Notes: generated from the letters alone by a model not told the origin. A stretch of DNA of 64,000 nucleotides from Paenibacillus hamazuiensis (GCF_023276405.1 NZ_JALRMO010000001.1:496001-560000), one strand, 5' to 3'; positions 43,694 through 53,257 are shown, counted from the stretch's first letter. Program-made: numbers and translations.

Positions 43694-45991
43694 ATGGCGA
43701 AAAGCGGCGTATTGGGGTATCCGCGAATCGGCGCGGACCGTGAATGGAAAAAGGCGCTGGAGGCGTTTTGGTCAGGCAAGCTGGGCGAACCGGAGCTTCA
43801 TTTACAGCTTCGGGAAATTCGGCTGAGCCACCTGCAAAAGCAGCGGGAGAAGGGCATCGATTTTATCCCGGTCAACGATTTTAGCTATTACGATCACATG
43901 CTGGATACGGCGGTCATGTTCGGGGTGATTCCGAAGCGTTTTTCCTTTGAAGGGGAAAAAGTGCCGTTATCGGTATATTACGGTATCGCCCGGGGAACGG
44001 AGCATGCCGCAGCAAGCGAAATGACGAAGTGGTTTAATACGAACTATCATTACATCGTTCCCGAACTGGAAGGGGTCCGTCCGGTGCTAACCGAAAACAA
44101 ACCCCTTATCGCATATCGGGAAGCGAAGGCGAACCTGGGGCTGGAAGGCAGGCCTGTTCTCGTCGGCCCGCTCACCTTTTTGAAGCTGTGCAAAGGGTAT
44201 GAAGCATCGGAAATAGACAGCTGGCTCAGCAGGATTCTTCCGCTCTATGTGCAGGTTCTTCGGGAGCTGGAGGAGGAAGGGGTGCAGTGGATTCAAATCG
44301 ACGAGCCCATTCTTGCAACGAATCCGACCGAGGCCGACGTCAGGCGGCTCTATACCGTTTATGAAACGTTTGCCGCGAGTGCGCCGAACTTGAACATCAT
44401 GCTGCAAACGTATTTTGAGTCGGTTGAGTACTACCGCGATATCGTGGGGCTGCCCGTTAAAGGTATCGGGCTCGATTTGGTGCACGGCCTCGGCGGCAAC
44501 CTGTCGTCGATTAAACAATGGGGTTTTCCGGAGGATAAGCTATTAGGTGCGGGCATCATCGACGGGCGAGGGGTATGGAAAGCGCCGCTTCGCAAAAAAT
44601 GGGAACTGCTGCAGGAGCTGTCTCAAGTTGTGGCGGTGGAGCGGATCGTTCTGCAAACTTCATGCAGCCTGCTTCATGTGCCGGTCACGGCAAAACGTGA
44701 GACGAAGCTTCCGGCCGAGCTGAAGGATGCTCTTGCCTTCGCCGACGAAAAGCTGGATGAGCTTGTCGTCCTGACAACAGCACTTTCCCAAGGCGAAGCG
44801 GCCATAGCGGATAAACTTGCCGAGAACGACCGCGTCTATCGGACGCTTGAGCGTTCCGGCGGGCGAAACCGCACGGACATTCATCAACGCGTATCGGCCA
44901 TTGCCGCTCAAAAAGCCCAGCGCAGCCGTCCTTTCGAAGAGCGGCAGCTCATTCAGCGGCAAAAATGGCAACTGCCGCTTTTGCCGACAACGACGATCGG
45001 CAGTTTTCCGCAATCCGCAGAGGTGCGCAAAGCCCGTCAGATGTGGCGCAAAGGCGAGCTGAGCGACGGCCGGTACGGGGAATTTATCCGGGAGCAAATC
45101 GATATCTGGATCAGGCTTCAGGAGGAGCTCGGACTGGATGTGCTCGTACACGGCGAATTCGAGCGAACCGACATGGTGGAGTTTTTCGGCGAGAAGCTTG
45201 CGGGTTTTGCGTTTACGCAGAACGGATGGGTCCAATCGTACGGATCCCGATGTGTCAAACCGCCGATCATTTATGGCGACGTAGCATACACAGGGGCGAT
45301 GACCGTCGAAGAGACCGCGTATGCCCAGTCCCGAACCGACCGCCCGGTGAAAGGGATGCTGACCGGACCGGTTACGATGATGAATTGGTCGTTCGTTCGT
45401 GAAGACATTACGCGGGAGCAAATCGCGTATCAATTGGCTTATGCGCTTAGGCAGGAAGTCGAAGCTCTGGAGCGGGCGGGTATCGGCATGATCCAGGTTG
45501 ACGAGCCCGCCGTGCGTGAAGGATTGCCGCTCAAGAGGAGCGATCGGGCGAAGTATTTGGAGTGGGCCGTCAAAGCGTTCCGCATCGCTACCTGTACGGT
45601 GAAGGAAACAACGCAAATCCATACCCACATGTGTTATTGCGATTTCCATGACATGATCGACTCGATCAAGGAAATGGATGCGGATGTGATATCGCTGGAG
45701 ACATCCCGCAGTCACGGCGAGCTGATTCACAGCTTCGAATTGAACACCTATCGGCAGGGGATCGGCTTGGGGGTATACGACATCCACAGTCCGCGCATCC
45801 CGCCGGTTGAAGAAATGAACGGCATGATCGATCGCGCCCTGCGCGTGCTGGATCCGAAGCTGTTCTGGATCAATCCGGACTGTGGACTTAAAACGCGCGG
45901 CATTGAAGAGACGGCGGCTTCTTTGCGCAATATGGTCGAAGCGGCGCGAATTGCCCGCGAGAAGTACAAGGCATCCGGCCATATAAGTTGA
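43694..45991 (+). CDS. metE: Cobalamin-independent methionine synthase
   Basis: A 765-residue enzyme transferring a methyl group from methyltetrahydrofolate-polyglutamate to homocysteine. N- and C-terminal barrels are both complete. Recognisable stretches are VLGYPRIGADREWKKALEAF at the start, TTTIGSFPQSAEVRKAR near residue 435, and the zinc/substrate region with THMCYCDFHDMIDSI near 643 and NPDCGLKTRGIEE near 728. ATG 43694 follows AAAGGGG by 10 bases. The 101-bp leader contains TTGAAT (43596-43601) and TATAGG (43618-43623) as a possible promoter and is too short for an S-box riboswitch. Confidence 0.98.
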   Translation: MAKSGVLGYPRIGADREWKKALEAFWSGKLGEPELHLQLREIRLSHLQKQREKGIDFIPVNDFSYYDHMLDTAVMFGVIPKRFSFEGEKVPLSVYYGIARGTEHAAASEMTKWFNTNYHYIVPELEGVRPVLTENKPLIAYREAKANLGLEGRPVLVGPLTFLKLCKGYEASEIDSWLSRILPLYVQVLRELEEEGVQWIQIDEPILATNPTEADVRRLYTVYETFAASAPNLNIMLQTYFESVEYYRDIVGLPVKGIGLDLVHGLGGNLSSIKQWGFPEDKLLGAGIIDGRGVWKAPLRKKWELLQELSQVVAVERIVLQTSCSLLHVPVTAKRETKLPAELKDALAFADEKLDELVVLTTALSQGEAAIADKLAENDRVYRTLERSGGRNRTDIHQRVSAIAAQKAQRSRPFEERQLIQRQKWQLPLLPTTTIGSFPQSAEVRKARQMWRKGELSDGRYGEFIREQIDIWIRLQEELGLDVLVHGEFERTDMVEFFGEKLAGFAFTQNGWVQSYGSRCVKPPIIYGDVAYTGAMTVEETAYAQSRTDRPVKGMLTGPVTMMNWSFVREDITREQIAYQLAYALRQEVEALERAGIGMIQVDEPAVREGLPLKRSDRAKYLEWAVKAFRIATCTVKETTQIHTHMCYCDFHDMIDSIKEMDADVISLETSRSHGELIHSFELNTYRQGIGLGVYDIHSPRIPPVEEMNGMIDRALRVLDPKLFWINPDCGLKTRGIEETAASLRNMVEAARIAREKYKASGHIS

Positions 45992-46025
45992 ACCAGGCGT
46001 TACATGGTGCGGCGGTGCAGCGGTC

Positions 46026-46119
46026 GGTTGCGGCTCATGCGGTACAAGCGATACTTTCGGTCGAGGCGTAACGGTTGCGGCTGATGCGGTGCAAGCGGTA
46101 CATGCGGTCAAAGCGTAAC
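46026..46119. repeat. 47-bp tandem repeat, two units
   Basis: Units 46026-46072 and 46073-46119 both begin GGTTGCGGCT and end GCGTAAC, with about 80% identity by eye. The second unit runs into composite repeat copy B, whose first box TAACGGTTGC shares the unit junction. Located 35 bp after metE in a 465-bp gene-free stretch. Confidence 0.85.
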
Positions 46120-46299
46120 GGTTGCAGGTGAGCTTATCGCGGCCAAAAATGGTGATTTCATAACGGTAACGGTTGCCGGAGCGGTTATTTGTGAATTTTC
46201 ATCGTTTTGAGTGTAAAAGATGAGAAATAAGCTCTGCCACAACCGTTACGATTTAAAATTGCCGTTTTTGAGTCAACTAAGCTCGGCAGCAACCGTTAC
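46115..46299. repeat. Palindromic composite repeat, copy B (inverted relative to copy A)
   Basis: A 185-bp element equal to the reverse complement of 42302-42485 with scattered differences. The four boxes are GTAACGGTTGC at 46115, a second forward at about 46176, and two reversed ending near 46253 and at 46299. With copy A it brackets the LysR-metE pair. The remainder of the gap to 46456 holds only the promoter of the next gene. Confidence 0.9.
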
Positions 46300-46392
46300 C
46301 GGTCCGCATCCATGTCACACATGCCATCGAGGTTTCCGTTGTCCAAGCGGGTACGTGTCGATTGATGTAAAATAATGTGGAAAAAAGTAGAT

Positions 46393-46421
46393 TTGCCTGC
46401 GAAAATCACTTATTCTATTAA
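46393..46421 (+). promoter_or_regulatory. Promoter of MotE-like gene
   Basis: TTGCCT (46393-46398), 17-bp spacer, TATTAA (46416-46421), 35 bp before ATG 46457. Confidence 0.5.
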
Positions 46422-46456
46422 TAACATGAACAATCAACATGTTTAGGAGAATAGTG

Positions 46457-47389
46457 ATGGAGAACGAAAACAACGAACATCAACAGCTGACGACCAGAGA
46501 ACGCATGGTGTATTTCGGACTGATTCCTCTCGTGTTCACCTTGGCATTAGTAAGCTTCGGGGCTTTGTTGGTCAAGCAGGGCGAAAGCAAGGATTTCTCC
46601 ACCGCGGCCGTAGGCGCGGTCAAGTCGGCGGGGGAATTGATCAAAAGCGGCTACGATTGGGCGGTCAAAAAGCCGGATCCTCCGGCGAATACGGCGGGAC
46701 AGCCGGGAGAGGGCGCCGCAGGCAAAGCGGCTGCGGGTACAGCCGCGGCCGGCAATGGAGCGGCGCAGCCTGCGGCAACTGCGGCGGGGACCGCATCCTC
46801 CGCACCGGGCGGTGGCGGCTCTGCGGCGCCTTCCGTGACCGCCTCCGGCGCGACCGCTGCCCAGGGAGCGGGGAACGCGGCGGACGGCGCGGCTCAATTC
46901 AAGCAAAAGACGGATGAAATCGCCGGCGAATTTTCCAAAATGCAGCCGTCGCAGGCCGCGGCCATCGTCGCGGAGATGTCCACCAAAGACGCGGTATTTA
47001 CGATGATCGGGATGAAAACGCAGCAGCGCTCCAATATTTTGGCCAAAATGGATCCGAAGCAGGCGGCGGCTCTGGCACAGGCGCTGAAAGATTTTCCGCC
47101 GGACAGTACGGCGAGCGCGACGGATGTTCAAGAGCGGCTGAACAAGCTGCCCGCCTCGCAAAAATCGGTTGACGATCTTGTCAAGACATACGGCCAGATG
47201 CCCACACACAGCGCCGCTCTGCTGATCATGGATTTGATGAACACGAACCAATCCAAGGCGATCGGCATTATGAAGGCGTTGGACTCGAACGCCCGGGCCC
47301 AAATATTGTCCGACATGAGCAACGCCAAGACCAATCCGGACGGGTTGAAGTACGCGACAACAATCGCAAGCAAGCTTTTGAATGAATGA
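46457..47389 (+). CDS. MotE/YlxF-like membrane protein with MgtE-N-type domain
   Basis: A 310-residue single-pass membrane protein. A transmembrane helix lies at about residues 20-42 (MVYFGLIPLVFTLALVSFGA). It is followed by an Ala/Gly/Pro-rich low-complexity linker of about 80 residues and then by a helical domain with the MgtE N-terminal pattern: FSKMQPSQAAAIVAEMSTKD, RSNILAKMDPKQAAALAQAL, and a second set YGQMPTHSAALLIMDLM with QAKAIGIMKALD-like spacing. In Bacillota such proteins (YlxF, annotated MotE) usually sit in the flagellar operon; here no flagellar gene is near. ATG 46457 is chosen behind TAGGAG; ATG 46439 lacks a site. Function unknown. Confidence 0.8.
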   Translation: MENENNEHQQLTTRERMVYFGLIPLVFTLALVSFGALLVKQGESKDFSTAAVGAVKSAGELIKSGYDWAVKKPDPPANTAGQPGEGAAGKAAAGTAAAGNGAAQPAATAAGTASSAPGGGGSAAPSVTASGATAAQGAGNAADGAAQFKQKTDEIAGEFSKMQPSQAAAIVAEMSTKDAVFTMIGMKTQQRSNILAKMDPKQAAALAQALKDFPPDSTASATDVQERLNKLPASQKSVDDLVKTYGQMPTHSAALLIMDLMNTNQSKAIGIMKALDSNARAQILSDMSNAKTNPDGLKYATTIASKLLNE

Positions 47390-47395
47390 GAAGGA

Positions 47396-47450
47396 AACGG
47401 CTTTTCGGCTATGCGCCAGGCGCGGCCGGGAAGTCGTTTTGTTTTTGCTT
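47396..47450 (+). terminator. Terminator after MotE-like gene
   Basis: A 14-bp stem with three G-U pairs, AACGGCTTTTCGGC (47396-47409) / GCCGGGAAGTCGTT (47425-47438), followed by TTTGTTTTTG. It starts 6 bp after the stop. Confidence 0.75.
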
Positions 47451-47491
47451 AGGAAATTATGCATGGCTAATTTTTGTGGATAACCGGGGGG

Positions 47492-47520
47492 TCCCCCACT
47501 TTTGGGGGATTTGTTCTTCT
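47492..47520 (+). terminator. Second hairpin in gap before the large secreted protein
   Basis: Stem TCCCCCA (47492-47498) / TGGGGGA (47503-47509) with a CTTT loop and tail TTTGTTCTT. Between here and 47728 I see no other gene; an in-frame extension of the next protein back to 47590 lacks a signal-peptide-compatible start. Confidence 0.6.
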
Positions 47521-47727
47521 GCGGCTTAATATGAGAATCAGACAAAAATGCGTTAACTTCCCTTATATCCAGATCTTGGATTAATCGGTATGATAAGATT
47601 CGGACGGGCCGAGGCGAAGGCGATGAAGGCGAACGACGGAATGCGAACAAACGGGGGGAGGCGGAAGGAGCGGCCGGAAAAAGCAATTCGCGTTACTGTA
47701 AGCGTTATCAGCAAAGGAAGATTCTTC

Positions 47728-50700
47728 ATGTTATTTAAGCGACCGTTAAAAAAAATGATCAACTCCTTTCTTACTTTGGTCATCGTATCTACATTGTTTA
47801 ATCTGCCGGCAATTCCGGCATCGACGGCTCATGCGGCCGAGGGGGACCATTCCGATTTACTCGGTATCGTCGTAAATAAGCCCGCCCATGCCGTCGTGAA
47901 TCCGGATCTTGCCACTATCGATATCGCATTGCCTTACGGCACCTTGTATCAAATGCTGAATGTCACGACGAACCCCGGCGCAGCTGCGGCACTTTACCGG
48001 AGCAACGGAACGACGGCAATATCTTTTGCCGCAAGCGGCATTAACAAAGGCGACGCCAAGCTCGATCAGTTTTCGCCGGACGGCACCACGTTATATTATT
48101 TGAAGGTGACCGATAAAAGTAACGGCACGAACAGCAAAACCTATACGATCAAAGTAAGCGTGGATCCCGTACCTTCCCCTCCGGCCGGTACAGTCGGAGC
48201 GAATGACAAGTATTCGCCGCTGAATATTCACGCGGGCGAACACGCCTGGGACGTGATGGGGGCGTCGAAAATCGGGCGCGGCAGCACGACGGGGTCTGTG
48301 GAAGGCCCGGGTGTTCCTTCGTCTTACAGCGGCAAAGCCTGGTACGAATCCGTCTATGACCGGAACGGCGATTACCCGCTCGCTTCGACGGTGAATGCAT
48401 CGTGGCTCGGAGACAACATGTACCTGCAGACGATCGGCAAAAACGATTTGCCGGCGCTGGCGAAATACGGCGTTGCAGGCGTGCCGGGCACGGATAAGCT
48501 GAACTCGGACATTTTGCGGTTTCACGAGTTTGATCCGTTTGTTACACCGGACGGCGTGAGCCGGGACGACGGCGACCGCGGAGCGGTAGGCAGCGACCGC
48601 CAGAGGCTGGAGATCAAGAGCAACACCGGCACATCCAATATCGATGCCAACAGCGTAGGCGGCGACATTATGACGAATCATTGGAGGCTTATGCTCCCGT
48701 CCGAAACGCTGCGGTATCAAAAGGATGTCGGCGACAAGCATGCCGGCGATTTTATCGTCCCGCACCGGTTCTGGCATATTTTCCAGATGAAAGAGATTGC
48801 CGGAAACGCTGCCGGCCAGCCGGTGGCGACGCTGTCGCTCGTTTCAAGCGAAGGCAAGGGCCAGCTCGAATTCAGGAACAATCCGGACGGCAGCTATGCC
48901 GATCGGATAAAGCCGCTGTTTACGATTCCGTTTGAAAAAATCGTCGACCGCTGGCTTGATTTTGACGTGACGATTTTGACGGCCGACAGCGGTTATATTT
49001 ACGGCAAGCTGGTTGACCTGGAAAGCGGGGAGGTGCTGTTCGAAGGCGGAATGACGGCCGAGACGTACCGGCGCCCCGAAGCGGCGAACCCGGATACGGG
49101 CCGGCTCGAAAGATCGGACCTGCCCGCGGCGAACGGCCAGCAAAACCGTTCCAAGTGGGGGCTGTACCGGGGGATGTACAATGGCCCGGGAGATGCCGAA
49201 TATGCCGACGAATTCCAGAACGCGACGATGTATTTGTCCGACGTTTATCTGATCAAGAGGGATAAAAACAGCTATGTTTTTCCGGACGGCTGGGACCCGA
49301 AGGCTCAACCGAAAAATGTTGCGGCGTGGGCAAGACCGGCTGCGATTACGGCGTACAAAGGCGCGCCGTTTGGCAGCTTGCCCCTGCCGGCGCAGCTCGA
49401 CGTCACCTTGAGCACGGGCAATACGGAGAAGGTGAACGTAATGTGGAGTTCGGCCGATTATGATTCCAATCAAACGGGCACTTTTAAGATTTACGGCGAT
49501 TTTGCCGGCTCCGGCATCACAAATACGAAAAACATCCGGCCTTACATCGAAGTAACCCTGCAGGATGTTCGTCCGCCATCGGTCAATTTGCTGGATCCGT
49601 CCCGTTTTACGCCGCAAGCGGGCGTGAATCTGAAGGTAAGCTCGGAAACCGGCGATCATCCGGGAGCGGACGCGCTGAAAACGAAGGGAAGCGGGTATTG
49701 GCGGAATTCAAGCTCGAACGTTTATAAAACGGACTATTCTCCATCCTCTCTGGCGTTTAGTCTTGATCTCGGCGCGTCCAAAACGATCGATAAGCTGTAT
49801 CTGGAAATACCGAACACGATTTCCAACATTCAAGAAAACGCAACCAGATTTGAGGTCTATTACTCGAACAGTCCCGATTCGTGGGCGAGTGCGCCTACGG
49901 CTTCCGATACGGCAACCGATTACGACTGGAGGGCGAACGGCTGGACGCTGGCCGGCGGCACGGAGACGGAAGGCTTATGGTCTTATGTCACGTACAACGG
50001 GCAAAGCTGGGGGTATGATACGAAAACGTTCCTGTTCCCGTTTACCGCCCGGTATATCATGATCAATACGGTGCTGGTCGGTCCCCGCGACAGGCGCGCC
50101 GACGATGCGAATGCGGTGATGGGCCTATCGGGTTTGGCCATTTACGGCAAAGATCCCGTATCGAACGAAACTGCGCTCACTCCGGCTAAAAGCACCTACA
50201 GCACGTGGGATCAAACCGCGCCGGTTACGGCGAGCATAAACCTTGCCGCAGGGCAGTTGCTGACGGGCATATCCAAGGGCGATACGGCGCTTCGCCCGGA
50301 TGCGGATTACTCGCTGGCCGGCAACACCGTTACGTTTTCGCCCGCATATCTGGCAAAGCTGCCGCTTGGTACGAATGAATTCACGTTTTATTTCAACAAC
50401 GGCGCTCCGTCCGTTTTTGCGTTGGACGTAACGGCCCGCGGCTATGGAGAAAACGGCAAAACCATCAAGATGAACGCCATAGAAGGCGTATCTCCTTACA
50501 ACATTTTAGGGGGGGCGATGGGCACCGATGAACCTGTGGAAGGCGTGACCAAGCGGATACGGAACGCTTATCACGAATTTTACGGCGACCAACCCCGGGC
50601 AACCGCTGCCGACGACCATATCAAAGGCGTTTGGGACAGCGCGCTGCAAAAATATGTGTTCGAGGTCATGGAGTACGGCCGAGGCGTGAATAACGAATAC

Positions 50701-53256
50701 CTGGACAAAGTGCGCGACGGCGAATACGGGCATAAAGGCAATTTTGACCCGAGCGTAGGATATATAACGGGCGGTGCGGCATACAACGACCGGCAGCGCA
50801 TTGAAATCCGGCCAAGCGAGGATTCGACCGGCGATTTTGTCGCTCATGAAGGCGATCTGGTCTCGTATGAATGGCTTTGGAACATTCCGGACGGCAGCCA
50901 GTGGAACCAGCCTAATTTCCGGCATATATTCCAGCTCAAGGCGGTGAACGCCCAGGCTGCCGATACGCTGCCCGGCGGCAACAGCGGCGGAGAGAACGGC
51001 GCGTACATTCTCGCCATGTCGATTTCCGGAACGACCGCCCGCAATCTGGTTGTGAATCATAACCGGTATGACGGCGACAAGAACCTGATGACCATTCCGC
51101 TGAAAGACATCGACGGCCACTGGATTAAGGTCGAGCTGAAAGCGCTCATTTCCGATACCGGCTGGCTTACCGTGAAGATCACGGATACGGTAACCGGCAA
51201 GGTGTACACCTTCGACAGTCCCGATGTATATAAAGTGTTTCCTAATCAAGGGGCCGGCGACGGAGTGAAGGACTTGTGGAGAAGACCGGAACGAAGCGGC
51301 GGCTTCGAGACGGAGTATCCGGCCGCATTCGATCAATATTTGCGTCCGAAATGGGGCATATACCGCAGCTCCAACGGCAGCACCAACTCGGCTTACGACG
51401 TTCGGCTGAAGCTCGCGGACATCACGATAAGCAAGCTGGCATCCGGTATACCCGCCGTCAATCTTGCCCTGAACAAAAAGGCGTATAACGTAGGGCCGAC
51501 GGAAGGCGCGAACCCGATCCAGCTGCAGTCCGCCACCGCGAACGTATACGGCAACGCCGACAAACTGACGACCGGCGTGCTGCAGGATCCGACGAAATGG
51601 AACGTAACGAACGTCACCGGCCTGGAGCAAATCGGTCATTATTCATGGCTCGGCACGGATGGGGCGAGAAAAGGCAGCTTCGTCGTCGATCTGGGCCGGG
51701 ATATGGATTTCAGCCAAATCCGGCTTTTCGCCAAATCGACCCGGTTAAAGGGCGTAACCGTTTATGTATCCGAAGATTTCGGGAACCATTCTTCGGCTGC
51801 CGAATTTGACGCGATGGCATTCAAGCAGGTGGATAAACGAACGTCCGAAGGATATACGTTTGCGACAGGCAATAACGACGGAGGAACGGATTCGGAGGAT
51901 AGTTCGTACCCGATCGACCTTGGCAAAACGTATCATTCGAGATATATCAAAGTAACGGTGGAAAACGCATCGGGCGGCAATGCGGGAACCGATCTTACCG
52001 GCCCTCCGCGCCTGACGCAGGTTCAGGTGTTTAATGCGCCGAGCCCGCCGCAGCATCTTCGGGTGGAAACCGCAGGTTCCGCCGCTGTCCTGAAATGGGA
52101 TGCGGGCGGTTCCGGCGAGGGCTACATCGTAAATAACGGCACAGCAGTGCTCGCGGAACTGCCGGAGACGGCAACAAGCTGCGTTCTTCCTGCCGATATA
52201 ACCGATGTGTCGCAAATTGCCGTCAGAACGAAAGGAACGGACCCGTATTCCCGCAAATTCATGCTCTCGGCTCCAGCTTTGCCCGCGGTTGCACCGATCC
52301 CGGCCATCGTAAGCCTAACGCCGGTCAGCGTAACGACCAAGGCCGGAACGGCGCCGGTGCTGCCTTCGGTCGTAACGGCGGTTTACAGCGACAATACGAC
52401 AAATCAGGTGCCTGTGCTTTGGGATGCGATAGATCCGGCCAAGTACGCTTCCCCCGGAAGCTTCTCGGTGCAGGGTACCGTAACCGGCACAACGTATAAA
52501 GCGCTCGCGAATGTGACGGTTACCGAATCTCCTAAAGCGGACGCAAGCATCGTCTATACGGGGCCATCGTCTTCGGTCGGCGCGAAAACGACTCTCACCG
52601 CGGTCATCCGCGAGCAAACTTCCGGCGGGCCGGGTAAGCTCGGCGGATTGCCGATAACGTTCGACGTGAAGAAGCTGCAGACGGACGGAGCAGCGGTACC
52701 TTACCGCTCCGAGTCGGTCACGACGGACGTTTACGGCGGGGCGAGCCTCGTTGCGAGCCTGCCTGCGGGATTGTACGAAGTTAGCGCCGGCCTGGACGCC
52801 AATCCTTATTATAAGGAGACTGCGGTGAAGTCGACGCTTGCCGTTAATGCGGACAAAACCGGTTCGCTTCAGGTGGCCGGGAACATCGACGCTCCTGTGC
52901 CGCCCGGTATTTTCGGCGCCAAGGCGAAGAAGATCCATATCGAAGGCCAGTGGTATATGCTGAATGGAAAACCGCTGGGGCTGGCAGCTATTCATGCCGA
53001 GCCGCAAGGGCTTCGCCTGTTCATGAAGCAGCCCGACTGGATCGTAACGGCAGGTACAAGCGCTTTTGTGCAGGGCAGCGCTTGGAATGAGCAGGGCATT
53101 GAATATACGGTGCGTTTGGCGATGGATACCGCGAAGGGGAAAGCAGGGAAATCGTCCGTTCTTTCCGTCGTCATTTGGAAAGGAGGCGCTGCTGAAGGAA
53201 CCCCGGTCGCAGAAGTATGGGGGCAAAAATTCAGCGGCAGCATTCAAATTCGTTAA
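47728..53256 (+). CDS. Large secreted multidomain protein with two lyase-like jelly-roll domains
   Basis: An 1842-residue secreted protein. ATG 47728 is chosen because AAAGGAAG precedes it and a Sec signal begins there (KRPLKKMINSF, hydrophobic core, cleavage after STAHAA near 35). Order of domains: cadherin-like sandwich (about 40-145); lyase-like jelly roll 1 (163-515) with DRQRLEIK near 290 and HIFQMK; Ig-like Big_4 type (530-612); discoidin-like (619-808); CBM_X2 type (812-905); jelly roll 2 (921-1236) with DRQRIEIR near 1020 and HIFQLK; discoidin-like (1245-1425); Fn3-like (1437-1510); Big_4 type (1528-1600); another Ig-like domain to about 1710; and an unassigned C-terminal domain. No S-layer repeats or sortase motif. 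The jelly rolls resemble heparinase-I/glucuronan-lyase folds; substrate unknown. Confidence 0.82.
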   Translation: MLFKRPLKKMINSFLTLVIVSTLFNLPAIPASTAHAAEGDHSDLLGIVVNKPAHAVVNPDLATIDIALPYGTLYQMLNVTTNPGAAAALYRSNGTTAISFAASGINKGDAKLDQFSPDGTTLYYLKVTDKSNGTNSKTYTIKVSVDPVPSPPAGTVGANDKYSPLNIHAGEHAWDVMGASKIGRGSTTGSVEGPGVPSSYSGKAWYESVYDRNGDYPLASTVNASWLGDNMYLQTIGKNDLPALAKYGVAGVPGTDKLNSDILRFHEFDPFVTPDGVSRDDGDRGAVGSDRQRLEIKSNTGTSNIDANSVGGDIMTNHWRLMLPSETLRYQKDVGDKHAGDFIVPHRFWHIFQMKEIAGNAAGQPVATLSLVSSEGKGQLEFRNNPDGSYADRIKPLFTIPFEKIVDRWLDFDVTILTADSGYIYGKLVDLESGEVLFEGGMTAETYRRPEAANPDTGRLERSDLPAANGQQNRSKWGLYRGMYNGPGDAEYADEFQNATMYLSDVYLIKRDKNSYVFPDGWDPKAQPKNVAAWARPAAITAYKGAPFGSLPLPAQLDVTLSTGNTEKVNVMWSSADYDSNQTGTFKIYGDFAGSGITNTKNIRPYIEVTLQDVRPPSVNLLDPSRFTPQAGVNLKVSSETGDHPGADALKTKGSGYWRNSSSNVYKTDYSPSSLAFSLDLGASKTIDKLYLEIPNTISNIQENATRFEVYYSNSPDSWASAPTASDTATDYDWRANGWTLAGGTETEGLWSYVTYNGQSWGYDTKTFLFPFTARYIMINTVLVGPRDRRADDANAVMGLSGLAIYGKDPVSNETALTPAKSTYSTWDQTAPVTASINLAAGQLLTGISKGDTALRPDADYSLAGNTVTFSPAYLAKLPLGTNEFTFYFNNGAPSVFALDVTARGYGENGKTIKMNAIEGVSPYNILGGAMGTDEPVEGVTKRIRNAYHEFYGDQPRATAADDHIKGVWDSALQKYVFEVMEYGRGVNNEYLDKVRDGEYGHKGNFDPSVGYITGGAAYNDRQRIEIRPSEDSTGDFVAHEGDLVSYEWLWNIPDGSQWNQPNFRHIFQLKAVNAQAADTLPGGNSGGENGAYILAMSISGTTARNLVVNHNRYDGDKNLMTIPLKDIDGHWIKVELKALISDTGWLTVKITDTVTGKVYTFDSPDVYKVFPNQGAGDGVKDLWRRPERSGGFETEYPAAFDQYLRPKWGIYRSSNGSTNSAYDVRLKLADITISKLASGIPAVNLALNKKAYNVGPTEGANPIQLQSATANVYGNADKLTTGVLQDPTKWNVTNVTGLEQIGHYSWLGTDGARKGSFVVDLGRDMDFSQIRLFAKSTRLKGVTVYVSEDFGNHSSAAEFDAMAFKQVDKRTSEGYTFATGNNDGGTDSEDSSYPIDLGKTYHSRYIKVTVENASGGNAGTDLTGPPRLTQVQVFNAPSPPQHLRVETAGSAAVLKWDAGGSGEGYIVNNGTAVLAELPETATSCVLPADITDVSQIAVRTKGTDPYSRKFMLSAPALPAVAPIPAIVSLTPVSVTTKAGTAPVLPSVVTAVYSDNTTNQVPVLWDAIDPAKYASPGSFSVQGTVTGTTYKALANVTVTESPKADASIVYTGPSSSVGAKTTLTAVIREQTSGGPGKLGGLPITFDVKKLQTDGAAVPYRSESVTTDVYGGASLVASLPAGLYEVSAGLDANPYYKETAVKSTLAVNADKTGSLQVAGNIDAPVPPGIFGAKAKKIHIEGQWYMLNGKPLGLAAIHAEPQGLRLFMKQPDWIVTAGTSAFVQGSAWNEQGIEYTVRLAMDTAKGKAGKSSVLSVVIWKGGAAEGTPVAEVWGQKFSGSIQIR

Positions 53257-53257
53257 G

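Noticed and set aside
46026-46299. Repeat cluster as a CRISPR array
   Set aside because: Only two direct units without regular unique spacers, internal palindromes of a different type, and no cas genes.
42302-46299. Composite transposon around LysR-metE
   Set aside because: No transposase or target-site duplication is visible; the flanking copies are noted as a repeat finding only.
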